Positions 32,291 through 44,900 of a stretch of 64,000 bases of DNA are shown in pieces; positions within the stretch are counted from its first letter, which is position 1, and each line of letters begins with the position of its first letter. The DNA lies in contig CM055104.1 of assembly GCA_029204225.1 (NCBI GenBank), forward strand, positions 22,567,952 through 22,631,951, in the 5' to 3' direction. This stretch comes from Diphasiastrum complanatum. Lineage: Eukaryota > Streptophyta > Lycopodiopsida > Lycopodiales > Lycopodiaceae. Position numbers and translations under genes: made by a program. The notes beneath the pieces are model-generated. The model made no database searches and was not told the origin of the DNA. It saw nothing but the letters and a program-made list of their open reading frames with translations.

Positions 32291-33087
32291 CCAAAGATTT
32301 TTAAATGGTTGACACTAGGCTTGTGCCCATGCCAAACTTCATGAGAAGTCTTGTTGTTGATGGCTTTGGTGCTAGATCTGTTCTGCATGTAACAGACTAT
32401 GGCAGTAGCTTCTGCCCAGAACTTTGCAGGTAGTTGTGCTTGATGTAGCATGGATCTGGCTGAGTTGAGAAGAGTTTGATTCTTCCTTTCTGCAATCTTG
32501 TTTTGTTGAGGTGAATAGGAAGTGGTGGACTGTCTTCTAATACCATGTTCATCCATGTAGTCGGACATCTCGTTAGAGATGTATTCGCCGCCACCATCAG
32601 TTCGGAGTGCTTTCACTTTCCTAGACGTATGTGTCTCAGCCATGGCCTTGAATCTCTTGAAGCATTGAAAGGCTTTAGATTCGTGCTTAATGAACATGGC
32701 TATAGGCCATCTATAGTAATCATCTATGAAAGAGATAAAATAGATTGTATCTCCTAATGACAGAATTGGCATTGGACCACAAAGATTACTATGTACAAGA
32801 TCTAATACATGCTTTGTTTTGATGGAATGTGATTTTGGAAATTTGCTTCTAGAGTGCTTCCCATAGATGCATGATTCACAAAAGAAAGATTTCCTATCTA
32901 ATGAAGACTGGAAATTCAAACCATCAACTAAATTATCACAATGCATATAAGAAAGTGATCTTGTATTCACGTGTCCAAACCGACTATGCCACATAACAGC
33001 ACTGTAGTTTACATTTTCATTAGAGATACTAGCTAATGCAGCTGAATTAGAGAGTGTGTGTTCAGATGAGAAAGTTGTACAGATCAT
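32236..33087 (-). pseudogene. pol: C5 integrase
   Basis: 283-residue open stretch. GAG-pre-integrase WHSRFGHVNTRSLSYM with CESCIYGKHSRSKF, then the core LVHSNLCGPM (first Asp changed to Asn), RTDGGGEYISNEM (second Asp) and NKIAERKNQTLLN (Glu). Inactive because of Asn. It overlaps the gag-protease frame above by 26 bases, which points to a frameshift in a once continuous polyprotein. Confidence 0.88.
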
Positions 33088-34138
33088 TGTTGAATATGAT
33101 CTTCACTGCTCCTTTGCCTTCCGTGCGTATGGTGCTAGAATCTCCGAGGTAGATAAATTGGTCTCTGTTGTAAGCTATGTACTCCGTAAACCATTCCTTG
33201 CGAGAGGTCACGTGTTGGGTAGCGCCGTTGTCCATGTACCAACTATCACAGTCTTTGCTGCTGTAAGCCATTAACAAGTGTGTATCTAACTCCTTGAATT
33301 TCGCCATATTGGAGGAGTTTGGCTGCTGTTGTTGTTGATGTTTCTTTGCCTCGTTGTAGATCCTGATGCGACACTCCTTGATGTCGTGATTAGCTCTTTT
33401 GCAATATCTACAGAAAAGCTTATTGCGCGATCCACCATGCTTACCTTGAGTGTGAGGCTTATGATGTTGCTGCTGCACTTGATTCTTGCCCTTGGAATAG
33501 TTTCTGGTGTATAGAGCCATGGATTTGTCTTTGATGGATAGGCTGCTAGTCTTTCTCTGTATTTCTTCTTGAAGAAGATGACCGATCACCTTTTGAAGAG
33601 TGAGGTCGGGTTGTTTGGAGATCACAACCACAAAGTGCTCATAAGACTTTGGAAGAGAAGAAAGCAATGTCATAATGGCATCATCATCTTGAAGAGAATA
33701 TCCTACAGCTGATAACTGATCTAACAGGGACTTGAAGCTGTTGATGTGAGAAGTGATGGCAGTAGAATCAGACATGCTAAGAGTAAAGAACTTCCTTCTA
33801 AGATGTAATCTCGTGGTTACATCGTGAGTCTCATTAAGACTTGATAACAAGTCCAGTGCTTCCTTAGAGGTTTTGCACGTGGTAATGTGAGATATTTGGG
33901 AGTCGGCCAAATTGAGTGTGATACATGCTAGGGCCTTCTGACCTTTGATCCTCTAGGCCTTTGCTTGATCACCATCTTCTAGTTTTAGGTCTGCACCTTC
34001 TACTACATCCCAAAGATATCTATCTATCAACATCATTCTAAGTTTTAACTTCCAAATGTAGAAGTTAAAACCATTGAACTTGTCAATAACTCTAGCTTCA
34101 CTGAGTGACAAAGATCAAGAGCTACCTATATGAGACAT
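33062..34138 (-). pseudogene. gag: C5 gag, zinc knuckle and protease
   Basis: Gag can be followed from an ATG at 34138 (MSHIGSS, then KFNGFNFYIWKLKLRMM) through two stops into the 282-residue open stretch 33910-33062. That stretch carries LLSSLNETHDVTTRLHLRRK, the knuckle CRYCKRANHDIKEC and the protease box WYMDNGATQHVT. The protease has D-N-G instead of D-S-G, so Asp is kept but the following Ser is Asn. The early stops inactivate it. Confidence 0.85.
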
Positions 34139-34189
34139 GATAACAGTAACAAATAGAACAAACTTAATCTCTCAGTTTATTTAAACTAC

Positions 34190-34201
34190 GCTTTGATATC
34201 A
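34190..34201 (-). other. C5 primer binding site (decayed tRNA-iMet)
   Basis: Minus strand TGATATCAAAGC, three bases inside the 5' LTR. It differs from TGGTATCAGAGC by two G-to-A changes. Confidence 0.75.
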
Positions 34202-34204
34202 ATC

Positions 34205-35544
34205 TGATGGGGCAAGGGAGATAGAAGAACGTGAAGGGAAAAGAGAGTAGCAATATTGCGGAACAGCTCTCCCATTCTAATCGGTTGCTAGGTGCAAAAA
34301 TAGTCTAATAGACAGTTTATGCTAAATGTAATCACAGCTTTAAGAGTTCTAATTGCCCAACATGATCTTAAAAATTAATTCATACTCTGAAACAAGAGTA
34401 CAGTCCACCAAAGAGATTAGAGATGGTTTGTATGTGGTACTACTGAAATCAGATTCAACGTGAAGTATAGTTCTGAAATAAATGGAAGAGCAGTATGATA
34501 ACGCGAGTTCCTTAGGCGTCAAAGACAGCCATCATCTGATCAGAAACTGAGGAGTCGTAGACGTCCGTGTTTTGATCAGAGTGAGTAAACAAGCATGATG
34601 AAACAGCAATGAAAGTGCATTCAATCACAACAAGCATTCATCTATGTTGTACACAGATAAAAGCAAGTTGTTGCTATATTACACTGAAGCACAATACAAA
34701 ATAGCAATTATAGCAAAAAATGACGTTGTAATTGAGAGGCTCAAATAATGTGTCTCATGGATGGAGCAACACTAATCTGTGCTTGGACGATCTATTTATA
34801 GATTTCATCCATGTATTAATTACATTGAATGCTTGTCACCTAATTAGGAAAGCTGTTGTACTTGGAAGTGTATGGCTTCTGTGACAACTGTACACAGTAT
34901 ATATATGGTTAATAATTTAGCATCGTTGACATGGACGAGGATGTTGCTGGAATGTTTCTCCTTGAGACGATCTTCAGGATTTTTCTCCCTCTTCGCATTT
35001 TTTGCAAGAAGCCGAAGGTTTCCCAAAAAGATGGTGGTCTTTAAAACAACTTAATGCATGAAAAATAGATGACCTTTGGGATTTTCTCTCTCTTCGCATT
35101 TTTTGCAAAGAGCCAAAGGTGTGTTAAAAACAGAAACTTTTGAACTATGCAAGTGTCGCATTCCGGGAAAAGTAATGTATTTCTGCAGACTGTTGAAAAA
35201 GTAATTTATTTATGTATACTTGTTCTAAATGCAAGTTTTGTGGAAGTCCTTGAAGATGGCCAAGTCTTCAATGACTTCAAGTTATTAAACTTGACATCTG
35301 AACTTTAAAATTATGACAGGATTGGTTACCCTTTGCTGAAGATAAGCCAGAAGCCCGTTGTAGACATTCTTCAAATGAATTGGCTCTCTAGGTTTGTGAT
35401 CCCTGCAGGTATCAGATGAGCAGACGTAGAACCACAATTGATTTCACCTGACCCTAGATCAATGATCAATAAACATGCAGGAAGAATCATGAAATAGAAA
35501 TCAGTCATTCACCAAGGAGACAACTGTGGGCTTAATTCCCAACA
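34205..35544 (-). repeat. C5 5' LTR
   Basis: 1,340 bp, from TGATGGGGCAAGGG to TTCCCAACA, diverged from 28954-30307 by substitutions and short indels. Confidence 0.93.
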
Positions 35545-35636
35545 GTTTGGGATGTCCAACAACCTTGCCTTCATCAACACTTTGTTGTCCAAAGTGTTCC
35601 GAACTTGGACCTTGCTGTCCAATGTTTTCTACCCCA
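35545..35636 (-). pseudogene. pol: C4: copia linker fragment, right part
   Basis: GTTTG duplication followed by sequence whose minus strand reads EHFGQQSVDEGK, matching C3 (EHFGQQSVDQP). It joins in register with 28953, which confirms that C5 inserted into C4. It meets gypsy scrap E3 at about 35636. Confidence 0.65.
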
Positions 35637-36043
35637 AGTACCTTTCAACGAGTTATGCAGACGACATTCAAAGAATATTTGCAAAAATTACTGGAGATTT
35701 TCTTGGATGATTTGTGCATGCACGGACCTAACTTTGAGCACTTATCCAATTTAGAAAAGGTGCCGAAGAAATGCAGTGAATATCAGATATCTTTGAACCC
35801 AGAGAAGTGTCCGTTTTGGGTGACACATGGCCTCATTCTTGGCCATATAGTATCCAGACACGGGATCGCCGTAGATTTATCAAAGATAAGGATCATTGTT
35901 GATTTGCCACCACTAGGAACGATCCGCGGAGTCTATGTTTTTATGGGTCACACTAACTACTACTATTTTTCTATTCTAGATTTTGTGGAGTTAGCACGCC
36001 CAATCTACAAGCTCACAATGGAACCACATTGGACAGAGGAATC
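35637..36043 (+). pseudogene. pol: E3: gypsy reverse transcriptase fragment
   Basis: Open on the plus strand: STFQRVMQTTFKEYLQKLLE, IFLDDLCMHGPN, LNPEKCPFWVTHGLILGHIV, IRIIVDLPPLGTIRGVYVFM and KLTMEPHWTEE. It is the catalytic half of RT and closely matches E4 46660-47075. No other domain is attached; both ends are abrupt junctions with unrelated sequence. Confidence 0.88.
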
Positions 36044-39000
36044 CCCATCCATTCCTCATGCTCCAAGCACAAGAGTCTACCAAGGACTCAATGAATGAAT
36101 GTACACAAACCTCACCATAGGCTATACCTGAGTAGCTCGCCCACCTCCCAGAGATACTGATGATGATTTGCTTGTCCTGCATCCCATGTAGGTTCAACTT
36201 TCCATGCTTGACATTGCCAACTCTGATTTGACCAGTACATAGGCCTCCCACCAAGGAGCCTATCTCACCAACACTGTATCCATCATAGCGTCCAAGCCAA
36301 AGCAAATGCAAACTAGATCCACTATCGTGATGAATAACTCACCCACAATCCATAGCATATCAGGTAGGATAGCTCCAGAACCCTATACCTTGTACCATTT
36401 GATCACCAAGTATCCATTATCCACTGATAGCTCCCCAAGAATCTGTCCACCTGTAGTGCAACTAGACTCCAACTGGATCTAACCAAAAGCTGCATCCTGC
36501 TTACCAAAAGATGATGGATAGACACAACATGTGACGCCAACCTGGAGATAACTATGCATATAACCATGCAGCTCACCTGATCACTCGTCAAAGTATCAGC
36601 TGTCACTCCCTGAGCAACCATCTCCATCCACGTCCGCTCACAACCATGGGCATGCTGAATCCACATCACCCCGTAATGCACTCCATGCCCTCAGGATATG
36701 TACCATCTCCAAGTACACTCCATGCCACATACCTCCAAGTAGGCATGACCCATCCCTAGGTCATCACACATGATGTGCCAGTTGAAGAACATCGTCCATA
36801 CATCAAATGACATATCATATCTGAGCAGCTGTAGCATCTCCCTGAGTGCCACCCCAATGGACTCGTCATTCACATACTATGCTCACCTGATGTCTCTGAT
36901 CCTGGTCACCATCCTGCTAGACAAGCCGAACTCCAAAGCATCACCTGCTCCACCTGGCTCCTAGCATCTGCTCGCTCTCCCTGGCTATGTGCCACCCGAC
37001 ACCATGCCACCACAAGCATATCCATGAGTCGCCGCTCACGGGATCCCGAGACTGCTCCCTGATCATACTGAGTTATATGATTCTGAATGACTTCCTCTAG
37101 GCTTATCCCTGATCTCACCACCTGAGAATCTGCACCATGGAAATTCCAACAGCTGTGCCAAGCCTAGACTCCTACAAATACAGCCAACTGCATGAAAGCT
37201 ATAGGTAGCTTATCCACACCCGTGATGGTAGATGTCTCCCCATTGATGCCAATGTCTAATGACTAGCCCCCTACTGTAATGCCAACCTGTACTCCCAAAT
37301 GAGCACACCATGAAGTCCTCACCATCAGTGTCCCCTCTAGTAGATTGCTAGCAAAACACCCATCATAGTGTTTGCTCTCTAATCACACCTCGTGCGATCT
37401 CCATCAGCTCTCCGACCTAGAGCTGGCTCTCAAAGCTTCACGCTTTGCCCATCTACGTTTGCAGCTTCCTGATTCCATCATGAATCCCACCTGTAAGTCC
37501 TGTCCATGCCAATGACTCAGGTCCAACATGAAATAGCTGCCCCCTGATGATCATCCCATGTCATCCTACAGTGCTATCCCTACCAGATATTCCAATGCCA
37601 TCCCTGATCACAAAGATCTGAGCATCTACCCTGTAGTGCCCACTTGTATTCTCCCAAGCTAGCTCCAAGCTACTCTTGTGAATGGTTCCAAACCAATCCC
37701 TGAGAATACACTGAGATGTGAACTTCAAAGCCACCATCAAGTCCCTAACATGATTGTGCATGCCAATATCCCTCCAAGTGATCCTGTGAGATTTCCATTG
37801 CCCAAACCAAACGATACGCACCCTGTTATCATTGGAATCTGCATCCCTGATGCAATACTAATATGGCAAATTGACTTGACTTATCCAAACTGGCAGTTGA
37901 GATGTATCTCTTCGATGACAAACCTGATACATTGCTCCACAGCTACAATGGCTTGATCAAAGTTGACTTACCGACTGCAAAACCACAAAATCATCACACT
38001 CACCACTCACCAAGAGAATCCAAAGTGTGATTATTGACCCATTCTTCATCCTCTGCGTGTCCCACACACAGCTCGTCCAATGCAAGTCTGCTATCTTGCC
38101 CAATGGCTTTCAACTAGCACCACCTCGCACTTCCATCACCTGTGACCGCCAAAATGTGTGTACCTCCAAGCTAGCCCATATTTCCCTCCGAACAAGAAAT
38201 TTCCAAGCTACAGATGTGTGTGTCAATGTAGCTATTACTTGACTCGACAATGCCACTGCCGATCATACATGTGAGAGTGTTCCCCCAAAATGCCACTTGA
38301 TGCTGGTTGGTTCGAACCCCAAAAGTTGAACCTAATCACAAGAATTATTCACTTGTAACTGGCATACCATGCCTGCCTCTCACCTGTGATTACTTGTCCT
38401 CTCAAGATTGTCGCCAATGATGAGTAGTCACGCCGCCAAACTGCACTTCCGTCGCCAATACTAGCTTTCTCCAGACAATTCCGCTACCATTCCCCCCCAT
38501 ACTGCATTTACCGCCTCCAACCACCTTGTTACCTTGTCAAGAGTAAGTAATAATGATTCTGAAGCGATAATGCCTCATTGTACTACCTTGTAGCAGGTTT
38601 CACCAGCCAAAAATTGCCCCAAATTTGGCCCTACGGTATCCAAATGGCGAATGTAGCCCATCACTAGGTCACCCGCACTTTGCTCAATAGAATGGTAATG
38701 AAAACATCTCAAAACTCCTTTCTCCCTACTCTCTGATGTTGCTTTGTTTGCTGGCTCTGAACAGCCAGTTTCAGGGGTCATTTTGGCCCAAGGATGGCCA
38801 AAAAAGGTGCCCTCTAGCTATAGTTAGCCCCAAAACTATTTTCCTTGCAAAAATGAACTGGATTTTCATTTTGAAAATTTTTAATGAAGAAAGAGCATTT
38901 TTTGCCCTTTGGGTCCCTTTCAGCATTTCAAATTGAAAATTTTTAATGAAGAAGAGCTATTTTCTCCCCTTCAGGGCACTTCGGGCCCTTTCAAGCACAT

Positions 39001-39973
39001 CTCTACCGTTAATTTTCATCCAACGGTCCACAACCATTTTCCAACTCGCGATCTCATACGTTGATCAACGTGGACCACAATCTGACGGTTGTGTGCAATT
39101 CTACGTGATGATCTCATTCCCTCCACATGCTAGACACTTGAAAATGCTAAAAGACCACTCAATTTGACGCGCGCGAGCTCTGAGCTCCTCCTTCGCCTCT
39201 CTCTCCTCTTCACAAGCTTGCAAACTCCATACACGGCCATCTACAGCCTCCACGGCTAGTAGCTCCCTCCACGGCCAGTAGCGGCCATCTACAGCCTGGG
39301 TCGCACTGCCAAGGTGCCCACCTTCAGCTATTTAACAGCTCAAAAAAGTATTTCCAATAGAGAGAAATCAAGACTTTTTGCCCTACAAACCCTAGCAGGC
39401 TTATTCTTCAATAGCTGAAAAGAAAGTACAATTGCTCTCTGAGTGCTTCATGGCTGTCCCTGAGACTTCACCAGTAGCTTGGCCCCTATAGTAAGATGTT
39501 GGGTAGCAATTTACAATGTCCACTTTTGTCAAGCAGAAAGAAAGATCCGCAGCTTTACGTTTTCTGTCAACTAGCCGTTTTTTGCCAATTCCTAGAATTG
39601 CTTCTTCCTCCTCCCACTGTAAATGGATGTCAGATTCCTCTCATGACTAAGAAACCACTGCCCTGCTTTTCCTTATGATCTGCTCCACTCAGCAATCACT
39701 GAACTACTAAGAGAGTTTTGGCCATCTTTCCTAAAAGCCATTATGAAGTCGTTTCGAGCAATTTTCTGTGAATTCTCCCCGAAATCCACCTACGATGATC
39801 GTTTTGGTCTTCCCCGAAGCTCCGATCGAAGGAACTTTGCAGTCTCCAGTCATCCGAACTGCCTATACCTCGTATGGAGTCCTCTCTCCTGAGACGCTTT
39901 GAGTGCTATTTCTCTTGGTGAAAGACACTATCCCATAGCTCCACCGGATCGTGCATACCTGCATCACCCTGAC
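36044..39973 (-). other. C6 interior: ~3.9 kb without supported genes
   Basis: Many stops in all frames. Short Trp/His-rich minus-strand frames (e.g. 36403-36681, 36906-37121) match nothing I know. A 62-bp direct repeat carrying TTGAAAATTTTTAATGAAGA lies at 38871 and 38933. The part near the LTR (about 39170-39900) is more GC-rich and has CACGGC-type microrepeats. Confidence 0.5.
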
Positions 39974-39985
39974 GCTCTAATACCA
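39974..39985 (-). other. C6 primer binding site (tRNA-iMet type)
   Basis: Minus strand TGGTATTAGAGC, one C-to-T change from TGGTATCAGAGC, 11 nt inside the LTR. Confidence 0.8.
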
Positions 39986-39996
39986 AGTTGAAATTC

Positions 39997-40344
39997 TGTT
40001 AGGATCTAGTACAGTATGCAGATCACATCACACAATCACCATAGCCACTCCTCACAAGCTCTCATAGATGGCACAACAAAAGTAAATAGATTACAAAGAA
40101 ACATTGTACATATAGAGTATTCACAAACTGCATGAAAAGGCAGGTGTCCTAAAATTGGCCTACCACCTGTCAAACTAAGGTCGGGCCCAATATGGCCAAA
40201 TTCGACCAACAAACTTGGGACATGCCCCCAAGTATAGCAAGTATTGTAAATAATTTTGTACAGGCTAATTCTTCCTATGTGTGGCTACTCGGCTAACCCA
40301 AGTAGTCGGCTACGGGATCAGTGCCCGATCAATATATCCTAACA
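39997..40344 (-). repeat. C6 5' LTR, 348 bp
   Basis: Begins TGTTAGGATCTAG and ends ATATATCCTAACA; the outer 9 bases are perfectly inverted. Orientation comes from the primer site on its left. No second copy was seen in the window. Confidence 0.8.
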
Positions 40345-40645
40345 GGTCGCGTCCTGATCACAACCATATACAGTAAACCAAATAAACTGTACTGTAATTA
40401 CATCATCACATTTAGAGCTTATACTAATGAATCAGATCACAAGCTGATTTCTAACTCTTTTGCTATACTTCATCTTTTTTGATGATTCAAATCTTGTTTT
40501 AGAGAGATTGTCAAGCTAGTGAGATCTATCTCATAGTTTTTTGCTTAATCTTACTCAGGATTTGGTTTTGTACCCTTGATTGGTTCCTATAGTGAGAAGA
40601 TAAAGCAATTCTTTCATCCATCTTTTTTTATTTCCATCATTCTTT
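40345..40645. other. AT-rich leader-like sequence before C7 gag
   Basis: About 300 bp between the C6 LTR and the C7 gag start, with no ORF or LTR end recognised. It may be the untranslated leader of C7, whose LTR is missing. Confidence 0.4.
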
Positions 40646-41575
40646 ATGACTTCAATGGGTGTCTTTCTATTAGAAGCAAGTGAAAGATTGTCAACCTCCA
40701 ATTACTCAATTTGGAAGGTTAGAATAGAATATGTCTTAATACTACAAGATGTGATGGATATTGTACTTGGCATTGAAGAAGAACCACAAATTCCTCAAGA
40801 AATTCCAAAGTACAAAAAGAGAGCCAGGATGGCTCTATATTATATTAAGATGAATGTCTCAAATGACATTTTAAGAGAAATTGGTGCTTGTACTAATGCC
40901 AAAGATGCTTAGGATACTCTCAAGTCTATCTATGAGGCAAAGAATACTTCTAGATTTCTAACACTAAGAAACCAAAATTTTCAAAGTGTACAAAGAAGTG
41001 ATGAATGTGCTTCAACTTATGTAATGAGAGCTAAAGACCTCCATAGAGAATTGTCATGCATAGGAGACTCCATCAACCGAAATGAACTTGTTCAAGTCAT
41101 ACTTAATGGGTTAAAGGAGGAATATGACAACCTTGTTCAGAGTTATGCCATTAAGGAGGAGCTACCAAGTTTGGAAGCACTCCAAAGTGTGCTCATTTCT
41201 GAAGAATCAAGACAAGAGTATAAACCCTTGAAAATGGAGAGATTGTCTCTCAACATTGATGGTAAAGCTCTCTTTACCAAAGACAAGCACAAGACAAGAA
41301 GTAAGAATCAACATTAATCCTCTTCAAGCAAGAACAATCTTATTTCCAAGGAGAAAGGAGAAGAGGATGAGTCCTCTCAAGCTTCCACATCCAAGAAGAA
41401 GAAGAAAAACATCAAGTGTTTCTTTTGTGGCAAGAAGGGGCATTATGCCACCAATTGCTCCAAGAAGAAGAGTCAATTCAAGCAAGCCAACATTTCTAAT
41501 GAAGAGAAGGAAGATGCTCATGCAAGTGATGGAGAGGGGTCTCTTATGGTCTTGAGTTTTTCTTCATCACCTTGT
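40646..41575 (+). pseudogene. gag: C7: copia gag with zinc knuckle
   Basis: Gag of the C1/C9 type: MTSMGVFLLEASERLSTSNY, SIWKVRIEYVL, and LVQVILNGLKEEYDNLVQSY. Stops at 40910 (TAG where relatives have Trp) and 41315 (TAA) break it. The knuckle CFFCGKKGHYATNC lies in a continuing frame near 41420. It is cut off before the protease at about 41575, where gypsy integrase (E5) begins. No LTR or primer site is attached. Confidence 0.88.
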
Positions 41576-41601
41576 AGAGTTTTTAGTTCCTTCATTAAGG
41601 A

Positions 41602-41952
41602 TTGCCACCGCGCAACGTCTTAATGAGTCCAAATCTCTACAGCTACACCACAAAGCTCTACATAAACTCTGTGAAACACGCACTAACTGTGCATGCACTG
41701 GCAGCTGAAAAGGAAAGACGCAAAGCCTGGCATGATCGTAGATTACAAAAGAAGAATCTTCGTTTAGGATATCTAGTCCTGATGTATAAAACCAAGGTGA
41801 TCAAGGGAAAGTTAAAATTCACTGGCAAAGGTCCTTATAGGATCAAGGAAATTCTTAATCATGGAGCTATGAACTTAGAAAATCTAGATGGGACGCCATT
41901 CGACACACTCATCAACGGTAGCTGGTTGCACAAGTACTGGCCACCACAGTGA
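41602..41952 (+). pseudogene. pol: E5 integrase C-terminal domain
   Basis: Open for 116 residues: AAEKERRKAWHDRRLQKKNL, MYKTKVIKGKLKFTGKGPYR, LNHGAMNLENLDGTPFDT and terminal LHKYWPPQ, matching E2 22734-23144. It is the end of a pol gene whose remainder is missing. Its stop overlaps the first codons of the ORF3 frame. Confidence 0.85.
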
Positions 41953-44900
41953 GACAGATCCAAAATGGGGGTCGCACATTACACAAACAAGTGATCCAGC
42001 GTGACATCCCCGAGGCCACACAGATTTGGCCTCTACCCTTTGACACTCTGATCCAACCATGGCTGCAGACAACCGGTCCACTTCTAGAGGCAATGGGTTT
42101 TTACCCGGTGCTCTTTCATTCTGAGATTAACATGGGCCTCGCCCTCCACGCTTACACCACTTGGGACGAGGACAAGGCTCGTTCCCACTTCCTATACCAA
42201 GTTACCACATACAAGGTTAGGATTAATGCCGACTCGATGGTCACCATTGGCATTATGTCCGGTGATCGTCAACCCATCTCCCATCGCCACGCCAAAGCTC
42301 TGATCAAACCATTCGTCACCCAAACCACACCAGAAATTTCCATCTAGACTAACAATGGCTACCTGATAGAAGCTATCACGGGACCCGTCATTCAAGCGGC
42401 TGCGCATTTGTTGAATAATTTTCTAGTTATTTCAACTTTTTGCAAGGACAGAATCCAGTCTACGCTGCTGAGTCAAATAGTGGAATCCTTTCTAGAATTT
42501 CCTAACCCCTCCGTTGTGCCATACGATTGGCATAGCTTCCTTATTTGAGAACTAACCAACTCCATCAAACCCAACAACTGTGAGCGAATCGCAGCAGGCC
42601 CCCTATTGTGTAACTTTGCCTGCGCACTTCTCGAGGCGAAAGTGCATGGTTTCCAATGCTCATCTCTTTTGTCTACCCTCATGCCACATACTAACCTTTA
42701 TCCACCATCTCAAGCATCCACCTCCTCCCAACCTGCAGTTATTAACACAACGACCAGCAAACGAATGCGTGGCACTGCCTCTACATCCACATCTCCACCT
42801 GCTACCCGAAGACGCACCTCCACTACCGCACTAACCACCCCATCAACAACCGCCACTTCTTCTTCCGTGCAACCCTCCACTCCGATTTCTGTTGTCGCTA
42901 CCTCTCTTCCTATTCCATCCACATCTGTTTCTGTCTCCATCCCCGTTTTTTCTGTTGATACCACTCCTACTTCTCTTCTAGTGTCCACTACTTCATCCAT
43001 CACCATCACATCTTCCATCACTCCTGCCGCCACCGTTGCTTCCATTCCAATCAGTCCTTCTGATTCACAACTATCTCCAGACACTCTGGCATGGATGCAA
43101 GTTATCAATTTTTCACCCCCACGCCAGACACTTTCTGCTCCATCCTCACCTTCTTCCATACTCCACACCACCCTCCAATTTCTCTCTGTTCCTCCCATCC
43201 TCTCATTTGGACAAATAGTCCTCACACCTGTTTCCACAGTTATTTTAAAAACCCCATCCGTTTCGCCAACAAAGGTTGTCGAGGGCAACCAACCCTTGCT
43301 TGATGACGCATTTGTCCAAACAATATTTGTACCATTACCAGATCGGACCAATCCTACCGCCCCAGATGGCATCAGGTCCAATGAGAACCTGATAGAAGAT
43401 AATGACGATGGGATTCCACCAGTCGTCAGGGCCGATACAACACAAGCCCCTACCAGTGCCAGTGTACTGGCTGCTCCCACGGACCTAACGACGACATATC
43501 AAACTCTGGAAAAATACATCCTAGATGCGGTAGCGGTCAAAGCTATTCTGGAAAGCAGGGTACTACAATTGGCGACAAATAATACACAACTGCGAGCAGA
43601 CCTCGCCAAGCTGCAGTAAGAGCTGATTTTGGCTCAACAACACGAACAAGCATGGCACCAGGAGATTGCCAAGCTGTAGCAGAAGGAGGAGGGCCTCAAC
43701 AAATATATCCAAAACCTCTGCAATGCACTGACTGAGGCCTCCACTAAGGTGCGAGAGCTTCAAGCTAAAGCGTCCTTACGGCTTGCCCCCATCCAGGTGC
43801 AACTTATCCTTTTGGAAGCAGAAAATACATGCCTGGGGACGGAGGTCAAAGCCCTACAAGACGAAAAGCTTGTCTGGTTAGCTCAACCTGCACCGGACTC
43901 AAGGCCACTTTCTCAATCAGAGATGAATCTTCTACGGCGTCAGGTGCAAGTTTATAGCCAAACCTTAAATAGCTACCAGACAGAGTTCAACAAGTATCGG
44001 ACAAGCGCAACACATGAGCTTGCCCAGGCCAAGCAAGCCCTCAAGGCATGCCAAAAAATCATGGACGCGAAGGCCCAGCCTACCCCCGTGGTAATTCCAC
44101 CGTCACCTAATCTTGACGCTACGCAGGCTAGTACTAGCCAAGATCAAAGCCAGTAGACAACATGGGGATCTCAACCAGATCAAGGGTCTGAAGACCAAGA
44201 CCAAGGGCAGACGGATGCGGCTGCTGAGATGTGAGACCAAGACCAATGCGCAACCACCAGCCAAAGCCAAACAACATCATTTAGAGGTTCGCGTATGATA
44301 TATGCCAGCAGGGCCTTCCGAAGACTGAAGTCCGTGGAGGAGAAAAACAATGAATTTTTATCAAAGTATCCCACGAGTCATCTAGAGGAGGCTAGCAGAT
44401 ATCGTTTTCTACTCAGACAATCAAGGGCAAAGAACTGCAAGCGTTATCCGCCCTCCAACCACAACCAGAGTGGCGTTAGCAGTTATTCGAATGAGACCCT
44501 ACGGCCATCAGGGCCTACGTGACAAGTCCACAACAATTACGGGTGAACGCGCACTTCCTGCCATGTACACGAAGATCCAAATGGGCAGAATGCGGCACCC
44601 CTCTGGACAAAATCACACTTCACAATTTTAATTGGCCGATCATACCATCGCAATATGGGTGGACGACGGATGTAGACGCCAGAAGGGCTCTCACCACGTT
44701 CAAAAACCAGTATATCAATTGCCCTGATCCCACAATCCGCGCGACAACCACTTATGCCCGGGACTTAGAACACCTGATAGGGATCGAAACTAAATGGGAT
44801 GATTTTTTTTTCTGCAATATTCTTTGATCCTAATAAGGCGCCAGCTTCCGACAAAGTCGAAGATCAGCTGCCAGTCACTTGTGTATATTACCGAGCTGCA

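Larger units (their letters stand above)
28954..35544 (-). mobile_element. C5: complete but decayed Ty1/copia element, minus strand, 6,591 bp
   Basis: Two LTRs (1,354 and 1,340 bp), a GTTTG duplication, a primer site, gag-protease, integrase, RT, RNase H and a polypurine tract. The LTRs differ by many substitutions and indels, so it is much older than C1 or C9. It is inserted in copia fragment C4. Its Gag/zinc-knuckle type (CRYCKRANHDIKEC) is shared with C8 and C10, not with C1, C7 or C9. Confidence 0.95.
36044..40344 (-). mobile_element. C6: LTR element with a long non-coding interior (LARD-like), minus strand, 3' end missing
   Basis: A 348-bp LTR (39997-40344) with perfect 9-bp inverted ends and an adjacent tRNA-iMet-type primer site define the 5' end of a minus-strand element. 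The 3.9 kb to its left holds no gag or pol motif on either strand, only scattered frames under 110 codons. This matches the structure of large retrotransposon derivatives (LARDs). No second LTR was found; the left boundary is taken at the junction with E3 and is uncertain, so part of the interval may be something else. Confidence 0.55.

Noticed and set aside
36044-38300. Several 60-110 codon minus-strand frames rich in Trp, His and Met in the C6 interior
   Set aside because: Short, in different frames, no conserved motif and no homologue in the window; consistent with non-coding sequence.
42710-43480. 256-codon minus-strand open frame
   Set aside because: Antisense of the Ser/Thr/Pro-rich part of ORF3; the plus strand has conserved homology to E2 and the same frame continues on both sides.
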